Source of the DNA: Anniella stebbinsi
Taxonomy: Eukaryota > Chordata > Lepidosauria > Squamata > Anniellidae
DNA: 64,000 nucleotides
Assembly: GCA_029215795.1 (NCBI GenBank)
Contig: JARDYH010000005.1
Coordinates: forward strand, 160,853,814 to 160,917,813
Direction: 5' to 3'
Shown piece after piece: positions 11,299-22,779 of the stretch; position 1 is the stretch's first letter, and each line of letters starts with the position of its first letter. The translations under genes were made by a program, and so were the position numbers. Below the pieces are notes generated by a model, which saw only the letters and a list, made by a program, of their open reading frames with translations, was not told the origin of the DNA and ran no database searches.

Positions 11299-11510
11299 TT
11301 AGAGAAGGCGGGAGAGCCAAGCACCTAGGATAGCCAGGGCCACTGGCAGGGAGAGCTGGGCAGAGGGCAGCGTGGCGCCCGAGTTGCAGAATTCGCCTTG
11401 GCAGCAGTCATACGTGGTGGTGTAGCTGACGCCTATGTAGGAGGCTGTGTCATTCTTGCCGCACTTGCTTTCATCAACACAGTTCTTCTTCTTGATAAAC
11501 TTGTGGCTAG
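11299..11510 (-). CDS. Ly6 gene A, exon 3 (C-terminal, GPI-signal exon)
   Basis: Terminal coding exon of a Ly6/uPAR-domain protein. The acceptor is a pyrimidine-rich tract ending 'cttttccgtag'. The exon enters at phase 1 (split Ala codon) and encodes 70 residues counting that Ala, then a stop. It holds the last five of ten cysteines: KKNC, SKC, YDCC and the family signature CCQGEFCN. After a short spacer comes a hydrophobic tail (SLPVALAILGAWLSRLL), typical of a GPI-attachment signal. Members are small extracellular three-finger proteins held at the cell surface; the ligand cannot be told. The open frame continues 17 codons upstream, but that is the pyrimidine tract, not coding. Exon 2 lies 2.9 kb upstream. 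The specific orthologue (PSCA-, LY6E- or LYPD-like) is not decided. Confidence 0.85.
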
Positions 11511-11774
11511 CTACGGAAAAGAAGACAAAGATCATGAGAAAGGTGAATTTATTGAAAGCCATCAGGTAAGGCGGGGGGAAGAGAAGAAGAAGTTACACAG
11601 GTCACAATCCTATCGATTGCAGCCTTGCCACTTGGAAGCTCCTGAATTTGGAGGCTTTTGCATTTCCTATGCCCTGCTGTGCTCAAGCCGTCAGGGTGGG
11701 AGGAACAGTGGAGGTGAAGATGTCCTCCATATATGGGTAGGTTCATGTTGGACTAAGAGGTCCATCAGGGAGGG

Positions 11775-11960
11775 GCCATAGGTCAGGGGAAGAGCACATG
11801 TCTTGCATGCCAGAAATCCCAGCTTCAGTACTCACTATCTCAGGGCAGAATGGGGAAAGACCTGTGTCTGAAACCTGGAGAGCTGCAGTCTGACCATATA
11901 AACAATACAGAACTGGATGGACTAAGGGTTTGACTCAGAACAAAATGGCTTCATATGTTC
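11775..11960 (+). mobile_element. tRNA-derived SINE
   Basis: Plus-orientation copy of the 3722-3925 family: 'agcacatgtcttgcatgcc', 'acctggagagctgcagtctg', then 'actggatggactaagggt' and 'atggcttcatatgttc'. It lies in intron 2 of gene A and is decayed. Confidence 0.65.
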
Positions 11961-11999
11961 AGATACTTGGGTCAAAAACCATGTATGGTGATGGTGGGG

Positions 12000-13170
12000 A
12001 CATTTCCCCCCCTAGGAATGGCCCATGTGAAAAGTCAATTGGAGGCTGGGGCCACCAGTGATTGGTGTCCTGGCTAGGATTGGGCCCTGGCAGACAAGTC
12101 CAGTCAATTGGGCACTTGAATGGGCTCTGTTAGAAGGAAGCAATGATTGGCAAGGTTGAGTCACATTCGGTCAATGGTTCTGCTGGGTAAATATGAGAGC
12201 AGAGCAAGGCGGAGGCTACTAGCACCTTGGACAACACTTTGCAGGTGTTGCTAGCCTGGGGTAGTTCTTCACAGAAGGAGCTGTTGTTCCACCAAGGGAT
12301 TGGTAGCAACTGAGGCCTTAAGTAGGCTGGCCAGTTCAAGTCTTTCAGAAGCCCCACCTTCTTAATGACTGCAACTTATCTCTCAAAAGCCCAATGTGGT
12401 TGGAACCAGCCAGCCTATTCAAGAAAAAGGATTAAGTGTCCCCCCCCCCTTTTGGAAGACAAAGACGTGAGATAAGGCTAGATAAAACTATTCAAGTTGC
12501 CGAGCAGGGTGCCAACTGACCAGATGCTTTATAGGGCGCTGTGGATCTATATCAGAAGTAGGGGTTTGTCACAGCAGCCATACATACTTGGATCCTAAGT
12601 TGTTTTTCCTGTGGGAGCAATTTCTGTCAACCATTTCTCCATCTACAGCCCTCAGTCCTACCAGAGCTTTTCTCCATACCATCTAACTGGAAACCAGATG
12701 CCCCCCCCTCCCTCCCTCAGACAATCTTCTCTGCGATAAAATCAGCATATGTGCTAGGACCTAAGACTCTACTCAAGTAGGAAATGTGGTTAGATAAGTT
12801 AGACTGGCTTTTTGTTTTTATTTAGAATTATGTGTATGTGTGTGATTGTTGCCTTCCCTGGTCCCCCCCCCCCCATTTCCCCCTATTTGCTGGCTAGACC
12901 GCTGACATCAGAAATGGAGGCTATCGCAGTATTAGACAGGCCAACCATCAGTTACTGCAAAGGGGCTGGCTTTTACTGAGCAGAGATCCCCTCAGTCCCT
13001 CTAAGAGTTTCCCTACCATTTCTAGGTGTCACATAACTCCCGGGAACAGATTTTCAGGAGGGTGCCATGGCTTACAGAATGAGATAGAATGGAAGTTAGG
13101 ATTCATGTCAAAGTGTTGCAATCAGGAATGGATGAAATCGTCAATTTTAGTTTCTTTCATTTTTCCAGAC
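12000..13170. other. Gene A intron 2 sequence, no further feature
   Basis: Non-coding. Poly-C runs at 12440-12450 and 12865-12875 are the only simple features. No exon-like frame with splice sites was seen. Confidence 0.4.
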
Positions 13171-13179
13171 TTCAGATTG

Positions 13180-13510
13180 GTTTGTGCTGAAGCTGGACAA
13201 ACTTTTTTTTTAATGTGCAAGAAAACTTGTATACAGTTTTGTGCACTTCTCTCCTAGAGCAATATGACAATTTTACACAGTTTTGACACACACACACACA
13301 CACTGTAAGTAATTTTCCTAATATGCATTTTTGAACATTATTTTCACTAATACACACATTTTGTCTGTACACCCCTAATATATGTATGCTTATACACATT
13401 TTTGATTGAACAACTCCATTGTAAAATTTGGAGAAGTACAGATTTCAACAGATAACTGAGTTTTGGTTCATGTATTGCATCGAAAGGGTAAAATTAGGTG
13501 AGTTCAATGT
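13180..13510. repeat. AT-rich dispersed repeat, copy 1 of 3
   Basis: Successive 'taatatatgcattttt'-like sub-units end in 'aatttggagaagtacag' and 'gataactgagttttggttc'. The same order occurs at 16740-17060 and 55800-56110. Internal CA repeat at 13287-13303. Family not identified. Confidence 0.6.
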
Positions 13511-13789
13511 AAACCAAATGGATTTCTCCACTCTCCCTAGTTGCAGTAGTCCATTCTGAATATCACCAAAATATGGATACCAGTGCTTATATTACTGTAA
13601 ATAGCAATTTGTAGATTCTAATGACTGAGTGGAGTGTATGTTTGCTGAGGTGAATTTTCCCTTAGTTATCCTTATCTTACCTTCATATTACATAGATCTC
13701 ATGGTTCCCAGTTCCCAGGGTTCCCATTTCTCAGGGGAGAGGAAATGACTCTTCAACCATATAAAGGGCCAAATTGCTGCTTTTAGGGT

Positions 13790-13925
13790 CTTTTATCATG
13801 TTGGGTTTTTTTGGGGTGTGTGTGTGTCTTATCTTTATTGTTTTCAGTATTATTGTAAGCTGCCTTGAGGCTGATGTCAATAAGGTAAGGTATAAAGTGT
13901 CACAAACAAATAAACAAACAAAATT
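13790..13925 (+). mobile_element. L2-type LINE 3' tail fragment
   Basis: The stretch 'attattgtaagctgccttgaggctg' and the terminal 'aaacaaataaacaaacaaa' match the layout of 3' ends at 20770-20847 and 61918-61998 ('gtaaaccgcccagagagc', then AAAT units). Confidence 0.5.
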
Positions 13926-14382
13926 GTCATCACAGTGCAGAACAAACAGCAGCTCATAGGAATAAAGAGAGTCTCAAAAGAATAGGATCAAGTTTTGCTT
14001 CAGAAGATGCTGGAGTTTTAATACAGAAAACATTTTCACCATATCCCACCCAAGTTACTAGCTGGCTCACATGGATGGATCTTTCCCATAAAAATCTGTG
14101 ACGTTTTCACTGATCTTCAGCCTCCAGATAGAAAATGGCTGAACAGTTCCACAAGGTGGAGGAGTTTTGCCACGCTTGCAATGTAGACTTTGAATTCCAG
14201 TGTAATTTCTTCCACATGTATGACTGCTCTAAATGACTTCTCATGGAAGAAATATTGTATGCCAGGAGAGGCTCACGAGGAAAATAGAAGGACAGAGACA
14301 AAAGGCAAGGAGAGGGAACTTTTCTTTCCCTCAGAGAGGTTGGGGGAATGAAGGGATGGAGCAAACAAAACATTCATCTTAC

Positions 14383-14496
14383 CTGCTCTTCCTCTGATGA
14401 CAGCACAGACCTGCCCAACTTCGCAGGTGACGGTTGTAGTGTGGCAGGGGATGTCAAACACTGTGAAGGAGCATTTCAAGCATTGCAGAGCAGATC
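14383..14496 (-). CDS. Ly6 gene A, exon 2 (first half of Ly6 domain)
   Basis: A 114-base exon between acceptor 'tctctgtgctctag' and donor 'gcag|gtaagatg', phase 1 at both ends as is usual for Ly6 genes. It begins in a Gly codon and reads SALQCLKCSF, the standard start of the Ly6 fold (LxCxxC). It then gives IPCH, VTCEVGQVC and the end of finger two, supplying cysteines 1-5. Spliced to 11299-11510 the domain has ten cysteines with the closing CCxxxxCN. A signal-peptide exon is required upstream. The best one seen is 36583-36634, whose phase fits, but an exon overlooked within the TE-rich intron cannot be excluded. Confidence 0.85.
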
Positions 14497-14509
14497 CTAG
14501 AGCACAGAG

Positions 14510-14511
<2 letters not shown>

Positions 14512-14553
<42 letters not shown>
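14512..14553. repeat. (AT)n microsatellite
   Basis: About 21 uninterrupted AT units, 16 bases upstream of the acceptor of gene A exon 2. The branch-point region of this intron is therefore very short or lies inside the repeat. Confidence 0.95.
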
Positions 14554-14556
<3 letters not shown>

Positions 14557-14704
14557 AAAGGTGAGGGATATACTTGATTACGACTTCAGTGGATCAGCTG
14601 GAAGGATACAGAGGAAGTCCGAGTAAGTTAGCAGGGTCTTTCTTGAAGGGATGGAGGGAGGTATAGCCTTATCTTTACAGTCTGATGTCTCTGGATTCTT
14701 AGGA

Positions 14705-14895
14705 ACAGAGAGGGCTGCCTTATCCTGAGCCAGCTCACAGGCCCATCTACTCCAGTACTGTCAACGTTCACTGGCATTAGTTCTCCAGGGTTTGAGGCAG
14801 GGGTTTTCCCAGCCCTACCTGGAGGTGCTGGGGATTGAGCCTGGGACCTTCTGCATCCAAAGCAGGTGCTCTACCACAGAGCTGCAAACCTTCCC
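14705..14895 (-). mobile_element. tRNA-derived SINE
   Basis: On the minus strand: 'agctctgtggtagagcacct' (A box), 'ggtcccaggctcaatcccc' (B box), then the body ending near 'aggataaggcagccctctc'. It is the best-preserved SINE copy in the window. Confidence 0.8.
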
Positions 14896-15464
14896 GGCTT
14901 ATAAAAGAAGTAGGGTGGGGTGTGGGGATTAAGTAACTGGGCAAAAGGTAGTGATGAACACCTCTTTACAGCAGGTGCAATTACATCACGCCTAAAAGAG
15001 GCTCTGCTCTCGAGGATTATTGTACAATAATCCTTTGAAAAGACTCTGCTGTGCCAGTATTTGCACTCGTGCAAGGGAGATACCACTCACTCTCTTATGG
15101 ATGGGGAGTTTGTGATCTGTTTTGGCCACAGGCCTTTAGACGTCATCCATCCACCCACCCCACACCTTGAGTTGGCACTTCAAGGGTCAAATTAGACAAG
15201 ATGAAAAGGCGTGATCACATTTCCATATTTTTAAACTTATTAAAATGCTCCCACCCAGCCCCAATCCACGTTGAACAGGCCTTGATCTCAGGAATATCAA
15301 GCAGAGATTTCTGCTGGTTCACTGTCCAAAAGAGGAACAGGGGACCATGGGGGAAGACCAGCTGAATAAGCTTCCTGGAACAAATAGGTCAATCGTCACC
15401 AATCTGGCCTTGTTGACTGGGGCTGATGGAAGTTGTAGCCCAACATATCTGGAAGCACAGCCAA

Positions 15465-15935
15465 TGTCAAGGGTAGGCATGGCTGGACATCTGCTGAGGG
15501 CCCACACTCTAGTAGGGGCCCACTGACAGGGCTCCCCTGGAGTTCCTCCTCCTCCTCCTCCTCCTCCTCCTCCTCCTCCCCATTGCAGCCTGCATGTTCA
15601 CCTGTCTCTCACTCTGACCCAGACAACAGTGGTGGAGAAGAGCAGCAGCAATAGATGCCCCGCCTACATGTTCCCTGGCTCTCTGCCTCATAAGTGGTAG
15701 CAATGGCGTAAGTAAGTGGTAGCAATGGCGAGAAAGACGAGGAGGGGCAATAGCAGCTGGTGACATGGGGGGTGAGAAGGTAGTCTCATTGAGGGAGGGG
15801 GCCACTGAAGGTGACTTGCCCAAGGGCCCTCCAAAAAATGGAGCCAGCAGTGTCTGAAGAGCACCAGGTTGGAGAAGGCTTGAGATGGCTCATTCACCTG
15901 CTGGCACCCCCTGTGCAGCAACCCCCTCCCAGGTG
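15465..15935. repeat. Dispersed repeat with (CTC)n tract
   Basis: It shares 'gggtaggcatgg', 'tgcatgttcacctgtctctc' and 'agatgccccg' with 58840-59140, so it is a second copy of the same unidentified repeat. A CTC microsatellite lies at 15545-15579 and gives a poly-Arg shadow frame. Confidence 0.55.
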
Positions 15936-15959
15936 CCACTATTGTTAAGCTAGGCAATA

Positions 15960-16435
15960 TTGACTACCACCACTCCAGATCTCCTCTAGCTCTGAGCCAG
16001 GAGAATCCCAGAATAATGACCTAATGACCTAATTCAACCCTTGCCTAAGGGTTGAAGTGGCATCTGTCTGGCTTCCTTGCTCATGCCAGCAGCTCTCTCC
16101 TTCCCTGTAGGACCAAGTCCAAATACCCCTAAGTAGGGTTACTACGTGGTTAGGCCACAGGAGGAGAGAAAACTTTTCTCTTGGATCTGAGTCAGAACCC
16201 CACACTCCACACCGAATTAGGGGGAAACGTTCATTAAGAGGGGAATATCACAGGAGACAAAGGGGAAGCAAAGGATGCTTAAGGAACAAAAGAAAAACCA
16301 CCCTTTTTCCAATTCAAGAACGTGGGGTGGCTAATAACATAAGCATGAACACAACCATCACATAAGCTAAATATAACATCCTTAAAGTCACAATTCCTTA
16401 AAATGTAATAAAACTGGAGATGAATAAATCTGACA
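15960..16435. other. Intron/intergenic stretch, nothing identified
   Basis: No exon, repeat with visible termini or regulatory motif could be supported. Confidence 0.35.
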
Positions 16436-16439
16436 CTTT

Positions 16440-16685
16440 TGGGACTCATCTACACCAAGCAGGATATTGCACTATGAAAGTGATATGAAAGCAGTATATA
16501 AAAGGCAGGAGCCACACCAAGCAGGATATAGCAGTATGAAAGTGGTATGTGATATGTGTCTGTGGGCCCCAACAGTTGTCAGTGCACTGCAATACCGCTA
16601 TAAAGCAGTAGTGTGGCTCCTGCCTTTTATATACTGCTTTCATACCACTTTCATAGTATCCTGCTAGATGTAGATGAGGCCTTGG
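16440..16685. mobile_element. Palindromic MITE ('ctacaccaagcaggatat' ends)
   Basis: The arms are inverted: 'gaaagcagtatataaaaggc' faces 'gccttttatatactgctttc', and 'ctacaccaagcaggatat' faces 'atcctgctagatgtag'. 'gggccccaacagttg' lies near the centre. A decayed relative is at 44285-44430. It carries outward TATA-like words on both strands. Confidence 0.7.
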
Positions 16686-16739
16686 TTTTTCTTCTTTTTT
16701 TCATTTCCCCCAATTTTAAGTTTGGTACATTTCAAATTT

Positions 16740-17060
16740 GGAGTGTTTTTTTAAAAAAGCTATTGCATTTTTGAGCACATTTCTCCTAAGGCATGCATTT
16801 TTGTATGCAACTTTCCCTAACGTGCACATTTTGGCAAGTAATTTTACTAATATAACGCATTTGTGAACATGATTTTCACTAATAGATGGGATTTTGTGAG
16901 CACATTTCCTAATATATGCACGTTTGTATGCAGTTTTTGGATTGGAGAATGCCATTGCAAAATTAGGAGAAGTGCGAATTTGGAAGGATAACTGGGTTTT
17001 GGTTTGCATAGTGGATCGAAAGTGCAAAATTCGGTACCAAACAAATCTCTTCCCCAACCC
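16740..17060. repeat. AT-rich dispersed repeat, copy 2 of 3
   Basis: Same sub-unit order as 13180-13510. It ends in 'aaattaggagaagtgcg', 'gataactgggttttggtt' and 'tggatcgaaagtgcaaaatt'. Confidence 0.6.
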
Positions 17061-17620
17061 TGAATAAAACAGCAGTGATAACTCTCACTAGTGCTGCACC
17101 TAACAACTTTAAAAATGCCTAAACAAATAAAAAAGTCTACAATATCTCTACCTTTAAAGCAAAAATTATGTGTGTGGGTTTGTATGTCTGAAAATGTTTA
17201 CTCCTTTCCAGATGTTAGAAGTTTGAAATTTGGCATGCTGATAGGTCTGGCTGTATAATGTACCAGAAAAATCTAAAACCATGATTTTTTTTTGTTTTTA
17301 AGTATTTTTAAAGAATGTAATAAATTAGTCTTATGCCTACTACTCCCAGCATGCCTTGGGTGGAACTCCCAGCATGCCTTGGGTGTGAGGCCAGACTTAC
17401 TGGCCTTTGGCATCCATTGTGAGAAAATACGAATAATATAAAAATCTGTTTCTCAAGGATTGAGTGCTTAAACTTTGAAGCTTCACAGAGCCGCTTCCGT
17501 ATGCTCCTTGCTGAAATAAAAATCTCCTACCAACTTAAATATGAATAAGTCACAGAGATATTTATTATTTATTAAATGCATGTTATTCAGGGACCTGGGC
17601 AATGCCGGATATATCAACTA
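17061..17620. other. Intergenic stretch, nothing firm
   Basis: The stretch 17340-17385 has two tandem copies of 'ctcccagcatgccttgggtg'. No gene is visible. Confidence 0.4.
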
Positions 17621-17624
17621 GTCT

Positions 17625-17905
17625 TTGAATAATTGGAGTGTTAGGGCACCAAGGAGAGAGTTCCATAAACCTGCTGCCTTTGTAGCTGTCAGGCCTGGAT
17701 TTGAGTGCCTGATGGTCCTGGGTCTTGTTTATATAAACATTGTGCTTATGCCTAGCAGCTGCTCAGAACACAAGTGGGAGGGTGCTATTGTGTTCATGTC
17801 CTGCTCTTGAGCTTCCCATCAGCATGTGGTTGGACACTATAAGAACAGAATATGATAGGCCTTTGGTCTGATCCAGCAGGGCTTTTCTTAGGTTTGTCTC
17901 GGGAG
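17625..17905 (+). mobile_element. CR1-like LINE tail, degenerate
   Basis: It ends with 'ggtctgatccagcagggc' after 'gtgggagggtgctattgtg'. This is the same 3' UTR as at 31148-31800, strongly decayed. Confidence 0.6.
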
Positions 17906-18349
17906 ATCTCTCCAAATTTGAGTAGAAATTTGGTGGCCCATAATGCATCTAGGTAATTTTAGTTCTTGGTTTTAAAGTTGCCCCCTTTAAATGGCCATCA
18001 GTATTACTTCAGCTGTGAACCACACCAGGAACAATTTTCTTCTCTGCCACCACTCTATGCCTTACACCTTGTTCTATATTTCTGATATTTTGAAACCAAC
18101 CCTCATCCCAAAAAACCTAGAACAACCCCACATCTAAAATGGTTGGTTAATCCTGATTTTGTTAAAACAAGGAATACACTGAGCATGTACAGCTTCACAT
18201 TTTACACTCTCTTGAGTCAAAGCACCATCATGAATACAGGCATAAAATGGAGCTTGCTTCTGCTGCCCGGATGCAAAACACATTCACTTGGGAATAAGCA
18301 CCACTTATAAATCACTTATAAATCAGGACAATACACATTTTTAGAGAAA

Positions 18350-18350
18350 A

Positions 18351-18386
<36 letters not shown>
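18350..18386. repeat. (AAT)n microsatellite
   Basis: About 12 trinucleotide units. Confidence 0.9.
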
Positions 18387-18849
18387 GCATCCATAACCAT
18401 GCATGTGCCCACAGCCAGCTGTTTCCCAACTATAAAATGCCCATGCCAGCCCAGCTGCTTCTATTAGGCCTGTCTGCCTCAATCACTTGCCACTTCTAGA
18501 TGGGCTTTTGTGACCCACTTGGCAGTGGTGTCTTGGACTTTCACCCCAAAGTTCACCCTAGCTGCACCATTGTTGGTGGCGAAACTCTAGAAAATACCAA
18601 AGCTCTTCACTGTGAAATTCCACTAACCTCACTACATCCCTTTTAATTTTCCTCTTCCTATTTTTCTCCCCTTAGCAGAAGGGCTCTCCCAACTGAATTT
18701 CACTTCAGGCAAAATTTGAGGGCAACTTGACTCACAGATGACTCACTGTAATAATTGTACAGACGCCCCATGCCAAAACATACCTAACTTTAACGGCCTA
18801 GCTAGCAGCTATGTATTTCCCCCTCTTCCCCACCCTCAAAAGAAGTACA
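18387..18849. other. Intergenic stretch, nothing identified
   Basis: No supported gene or element. Confidence 0.35.
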
Positions 18850-19095
18850 GTAGTCCTGATCTGGATCGGGGCCCTGGCTTGAGGGGTGGGTGCCTTTAAC
18901 CAATTAGCCCCTCCCCTGTGCAATGTATATTGCCAAATAGTGAGCCTTTTGATTTAATGGATCACTATTTAGCAATATAAATTCCAGGCATGGCCCATCC
19001 GATCCAGATTGGGACTGCAGCAGGGGGAAGAGTGAAAGGCCCTTTAATGCCCCCCTCCCAAAGTTAGGGTCCTGGTCCAGGTTGGGGGTCACTGC
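18850..19095. repeat. Inverted-repeat element, MITE-like
   Basis: Left words 'gatctggatcggggccctgg' and 'tattgccaaatagtgagcc' are answered by 'ggatcactatttagcaata' and 'gatccagattggg'. Termini and TSD are unclear. Confidence 0.45.
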
Positions 19096-19359
19096 ACTTT
19101 CTCTAGAGTGAAAAAGAAAAAAAGAACAGAAAAAGTTGTAACTGTTAACTACATCTTTACCGTAACATGTGCTTTGGGTCCCAGGGTATCGGAACAAGGG
19201 CAGGGCCCTGCCTACGTCCTGCTAGCATAAATCCATCCCGGGACCAGCATGGCCTCTTGCAGACTCCAAAATGGGGCCAATTAAAATGGAACCTCCCATA
19301 TCCAGAGGGTAGCTCCAGACTCATCCAAGTTCCACCCATTACGAGATATGTATACACAT

Positions 19360-19445
19360 GTAAAGAGTAGAGTTGGAAGGGGTCTATAAAGCCATTGAGT
19401 CCAACTTCCTGCTCAATGCAGGAATCCACCTTAAAGCATAATCCA
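19360..19445 (-). mobile_element. CR1 LINE tail fragment
   Basis: The minus strand reads 'attgagcaggaagttggac' and 'tagaccccttccaac', the same CR1 3' UTR seen at 340-440. Confidence 0.6.
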
Positions 19446-19464
19446 CCTTAAAGTTATCCTGCAG

Positions 19465-19570
19465 CATTCCAGATGGTATTGGACAACATCTCCCATCATC
19501 CCTAACCATTGGCCATGGTAGTTGGGGCTGATGGGAGTTGGAGTCCAACAACACTTGGAGTTTCCCATCA
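19465..19570. repeat. Short palindromic repeat ('aactcccatc' family)
   Basis: 'ggacaacatctcccatcatc' faces 'gctgatgggagttggagtcc'. A dispersed non-coding palindrome. Confidence 0.6.
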
Positions 19571-20765
19571 CTGGTGTAGATAACCAGAGGTTGATGGTGT
19601 AGAAGGCAGCTTCCTAGGTTCATGGTCATAAACCTACATGTAGGGCCATACGTACAGTACTACTTTAATGGTCGTTGCTTCTCCTCAAAGAATCCTGGGA
19701 ACTGTACTCTCGTCAGGGGACTCTCCGTTATAACTTCTTAGCCCCCATCCCACAAACAAACAAACAAACAAAAAACAACAACCCTCCTACAGCTCCCAGA
19801 GTATCCTGGGACCAGGCAATTAATATTAAACCAGCTTTTAGTCCACAGTAAAAATTTCAGCTGTTTGGCTGTTGCCGCTGCATGTTGTGGTAGCATTTGA
19901 AAACTCAGCTAAATCCGTTCACGCACACTTGAAGAGTGCGCCTCTTAATTCCACTGTGTGTGTCAACGGGATTAGAAGGTGACGAGCCAAGAGCTAGGGA
20001 GATGCCACAACCTTTACAAGTAATTGTTGTTGCTGCCTGGGCTTGTCTGCTTTTGGAGCTGCGGTTGAACGGCAAGCCATGAAAAGTGTTGCTTGCAGAC
20101 AAATGATTACATTGCAACACTGTTTGCCTGCAAGGGAAAACTTCTTTCTTCATAACAATGCAATATGGGGAGGGAATAGGAAAGAGGAATGGAGTAATGG
20201 TGCCATAGCGTAGCGACCATTGTGTAGGCACTTCCAGAACGAAGGTGGGTCTGCCCTGGAGTATGGTAATTGCCTCTGTGGGTCGCTTCATTTCTCAAAC
20301 AATTTCCTTTCAAGTAATGATGCGATGATATCAGGAGGAACAAGCCATCCATCTACTGTATAAAGGAAAGCTCTTGTTCAAGAGCATAAGAAAAGTGCTG
20401 TTGGATCGGACTCAGCTAGGTCAGCAACCTGCTTTCCATGGTGTCCAATCAGGTGCCTTTAGGAAAACCACAAACTAGGGTGGCCAGGTGTCCTGTGCAG
20501 AGGACAGTCCTCTATTTGAAAGCATCCTCTTTCAAAGGGTTGTCCATGTGAAAGTCATTAAAAATAGCTATAAAAAGGGAGAGTAGGTCAGGGACCTTGA
20601 GGTGGCCCATCAATGCTTAGCACCTGGACAGTAGAATGAGCAGTCACACAGCTCACCTGGTCACAATCTTCTTCACTATGGTGAGATGAATTGTGTTTCC
20701 TTTATAGTCATTATGAGCAGGGCTGGCCCTGCCATTAGTCATAGTGAGGCATCTATAGGCACAAT
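19571..20765. other. Intergenic stretch with minor repeat fragments
   Basis: Fragments only. The stretch 'aaagaatcctgggaactgta' at 19687 is partner to 'gagtatcctggg' at 19799. The LINE/SINE-like words 'gttggatcggactcagc' lie at 20399. A TAGGGTGGCCA-like hAT end starts at 20477 ('cctctatttgaaagcatcc'). No gene. Confidence 0.4.
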
Positions 20766-20769
20766 TCAT

Positions 20770-20847
20770 CCTATGTAAACCGCCCAGAGAGCTTCGGCTA
20801 TGGGGCGGTATACAAATGCAATAAATAAATAAATAAATATAAATAAA
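20770..20847 (+). mobile_element. L2-type LINE 3' terminus
   Basis: 'gtaaaccgcccagagagctt' then 'ggggcggtatacaaatgc' and (AAAT)n. It is almost identical to 61918-61998, so both come from the same recently active LINE family or a SINE using its tail. Confidence 0.65.
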
Positions 20848-21192
20848 TCTGCCTCAGGAGGCAGATGCTGAGGGCCATGGACTAGTGGCGTGGTGTTAGA
20901 GGACAGAGCTGTGTGAACAATGCAGTCTGATGGGCCTCGTAGGTTCACCTGCTGCCCTCAGGTGTGGATGATGCTGTCCCATCTCCATTATTGAAGTAAG
21001 ATTCAATTGCCTGTCTGGTTGGCTTCTGAACATGGAATGGGAAGAGGCGTCATCTCATCCTTTGCCTCAGGCAACAAAATGCCTCTGGCCAGCCCTGATA
21101 ATGGGTTGAATCCAGATTTCCGATGGATCAACTTCTGCTGGCAGAAGTGGACTTTCCTGCCCCCTCCTTCCTAAGGCAGCCCTTCCCGCCCC

Positions 21193-21588
21193 ATGAAAAT
21201 GCTACGCAAAGAGACAGGAGGACCTATTGAATGGGGTGAGCTGTGGGGTGTTTGGGGAGGGGGAGGCCCCAAAATCAGCCAGAGGACTTTCCGTGAGTGG
21301 AGTCCTGTCATGACTCGGCCTGTTCCCCTTAGGCTGGAAGAAGGAGTTTCAGATGATCACTCAGAATCAGATTCTGAAGCAGAAGAGACAGCACCAGAAA
21401 CATACCAGCCTATACGGGAAGTGAGGGAGGTGACTCTCACGGGCTCTTCACCAGCTGGGAATGAACTTTCACCAGACCTTATTCCTGAAAGTGTAAGCAA
21501 CCCACAAGCTCTGGGAATTCAGGATTTTTCCGAGGGCGAGGGCACTGAAAGGCTAGCTGATCCTAGAGTATGCCGCAGACTAAAATGA
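21193..21588 (+). other. 131-codon open frame, acidic, unidentified
   Basis: The frame opens at an ATG in 'ccatgaaaatgc' and contains an acidic Ser/Glu/Asp block (SDDHSESDSEAEET) in a Pro-rich context. It has no recognised domain and no visible splice or promoter context. Two AATAAA hexamers follow at 21801 and 21851. I suspect a fragment of a retroelement ORF or LTR, but cannot show it. Confidence 0.3.
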
Positions 21589-21794
21589 GCGGAGCTAAAG
21601 GGAGGTGAGAGAAGGTCGGCCAGGCTAGCTTCTCACCAAAGGCTTCTTCAGAACCAGTGTCCCTGCAGTCACAGCATACTGGGAAAAGGCTTTCCCTTTT
21701 TCTCGAAAGGACAATTGTCTCACTTAGTTTGCATAATGTTGTCTAGAGAGAAGTTCCTAGAAGTTAGAGTCCCCTTCAGGTGGGAAGAGATGTT

Positions 21795-21860
21795 TATGGC
21801 CTGAATAAAGCTTTATGGATTACATGGCAGACCTCTTTATTGTTTCCCAATAAAGCAAGA
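21795..21860 (+). terminator. Paired poly(A) signals (AATAAAG)
   Basis: 'gaataaagc' at about 21801 and 'caataaagc' at about 21850 lie 50 bases apart, downstream of the acidic frame. This arrangement could belong to a retroelement LTR. Confidence 0.35.
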
Positions 21861-22779
21861 GGTTTTGAGAAGCACAACAAGTCTTTCCTCTTGCAGGAGG
21901 TCCCTTCCTCTCATGGAAGGAAGATCCTGGATCCAACCTCAGATTTAAATTTGCAGCTATATACACACAAAAAAACTTTGCATATGCACCTTTTATGCAA
22001 ATCTGTCCCCTCTTTTGTCCTCCTTTTTGGTGTTGTGTAAGGGCAGACCCTGCCACAAATAAGGGAAGTCAGTGGCATATTGCCTCTCAACATGGGGTGT
22101 CCACATAGCCATCATGGCTAATAGCCCTATTCTTCATCAATGTGCCTAATCCCCTTTAAAGGCCTCTAACTAGCAACCCCTGTCACATCCTGCTGGTTTT
22201 TGTGGCTTCCAGCTATATATTAGATCAGCACCAAAGAATTCACACAGAGCATTTCTAACAGCCTCAAAAACCCACACTCTTATTAAACAAGATTTTAATA
22301 TTCTCCTGGTTTGGGTCTTTTAGTTTAACTCCGTGGCGTTGCTGATAGTTGCAGCATTATGATGCATGATGGTGTTTTCCTGTGTTTTACCAAAAGGAAA
22401 GCGCTATAATATATCACAGCATTACAACCATCAGCAACACTGAGTGTCATCACATGGGGGGAAATTGCTTTTGTTTACCGTCACTTCTCCGCCCTTGTGT
22501 TTATCTCTCATTACTTCCTCTTTTGAAAGTGGGCCCTTTTGATCCTGCTGCTCCTCCTGCACACAGCAGGACATAGCGGCAATTTCTGTCTTTAATCATA
22601 AGTCGGACTTTCTAGGTGGTTTTTTTTTTATGGCGCAAAGAAGGCTAGAAGGGGCAGGAGGCAGACAATGTTGTGAGAGGAACCTGTGAAAATCTGTGAG
22701 TGCCCAGTAACAAGTGTGCAACAAAACACTCTTCTGATGGAGCTCACTATGGAGTTAAACTAATGTGTTGGGCCCCCTC

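Noticed and set aside
11511..11562. Signal-peptide-like start MAFNKFTFLMIFVFFSVA ahead of gene A exon 3
   Set aside because: It is the pyrimidine tract and acceptor of exon 3, and would skip the first half of the Ly6 domain.
15509..15823. Frame with a poly-Arg block
   Set aside because: Produced by the CTC microsatellite in a dispersed repeat.
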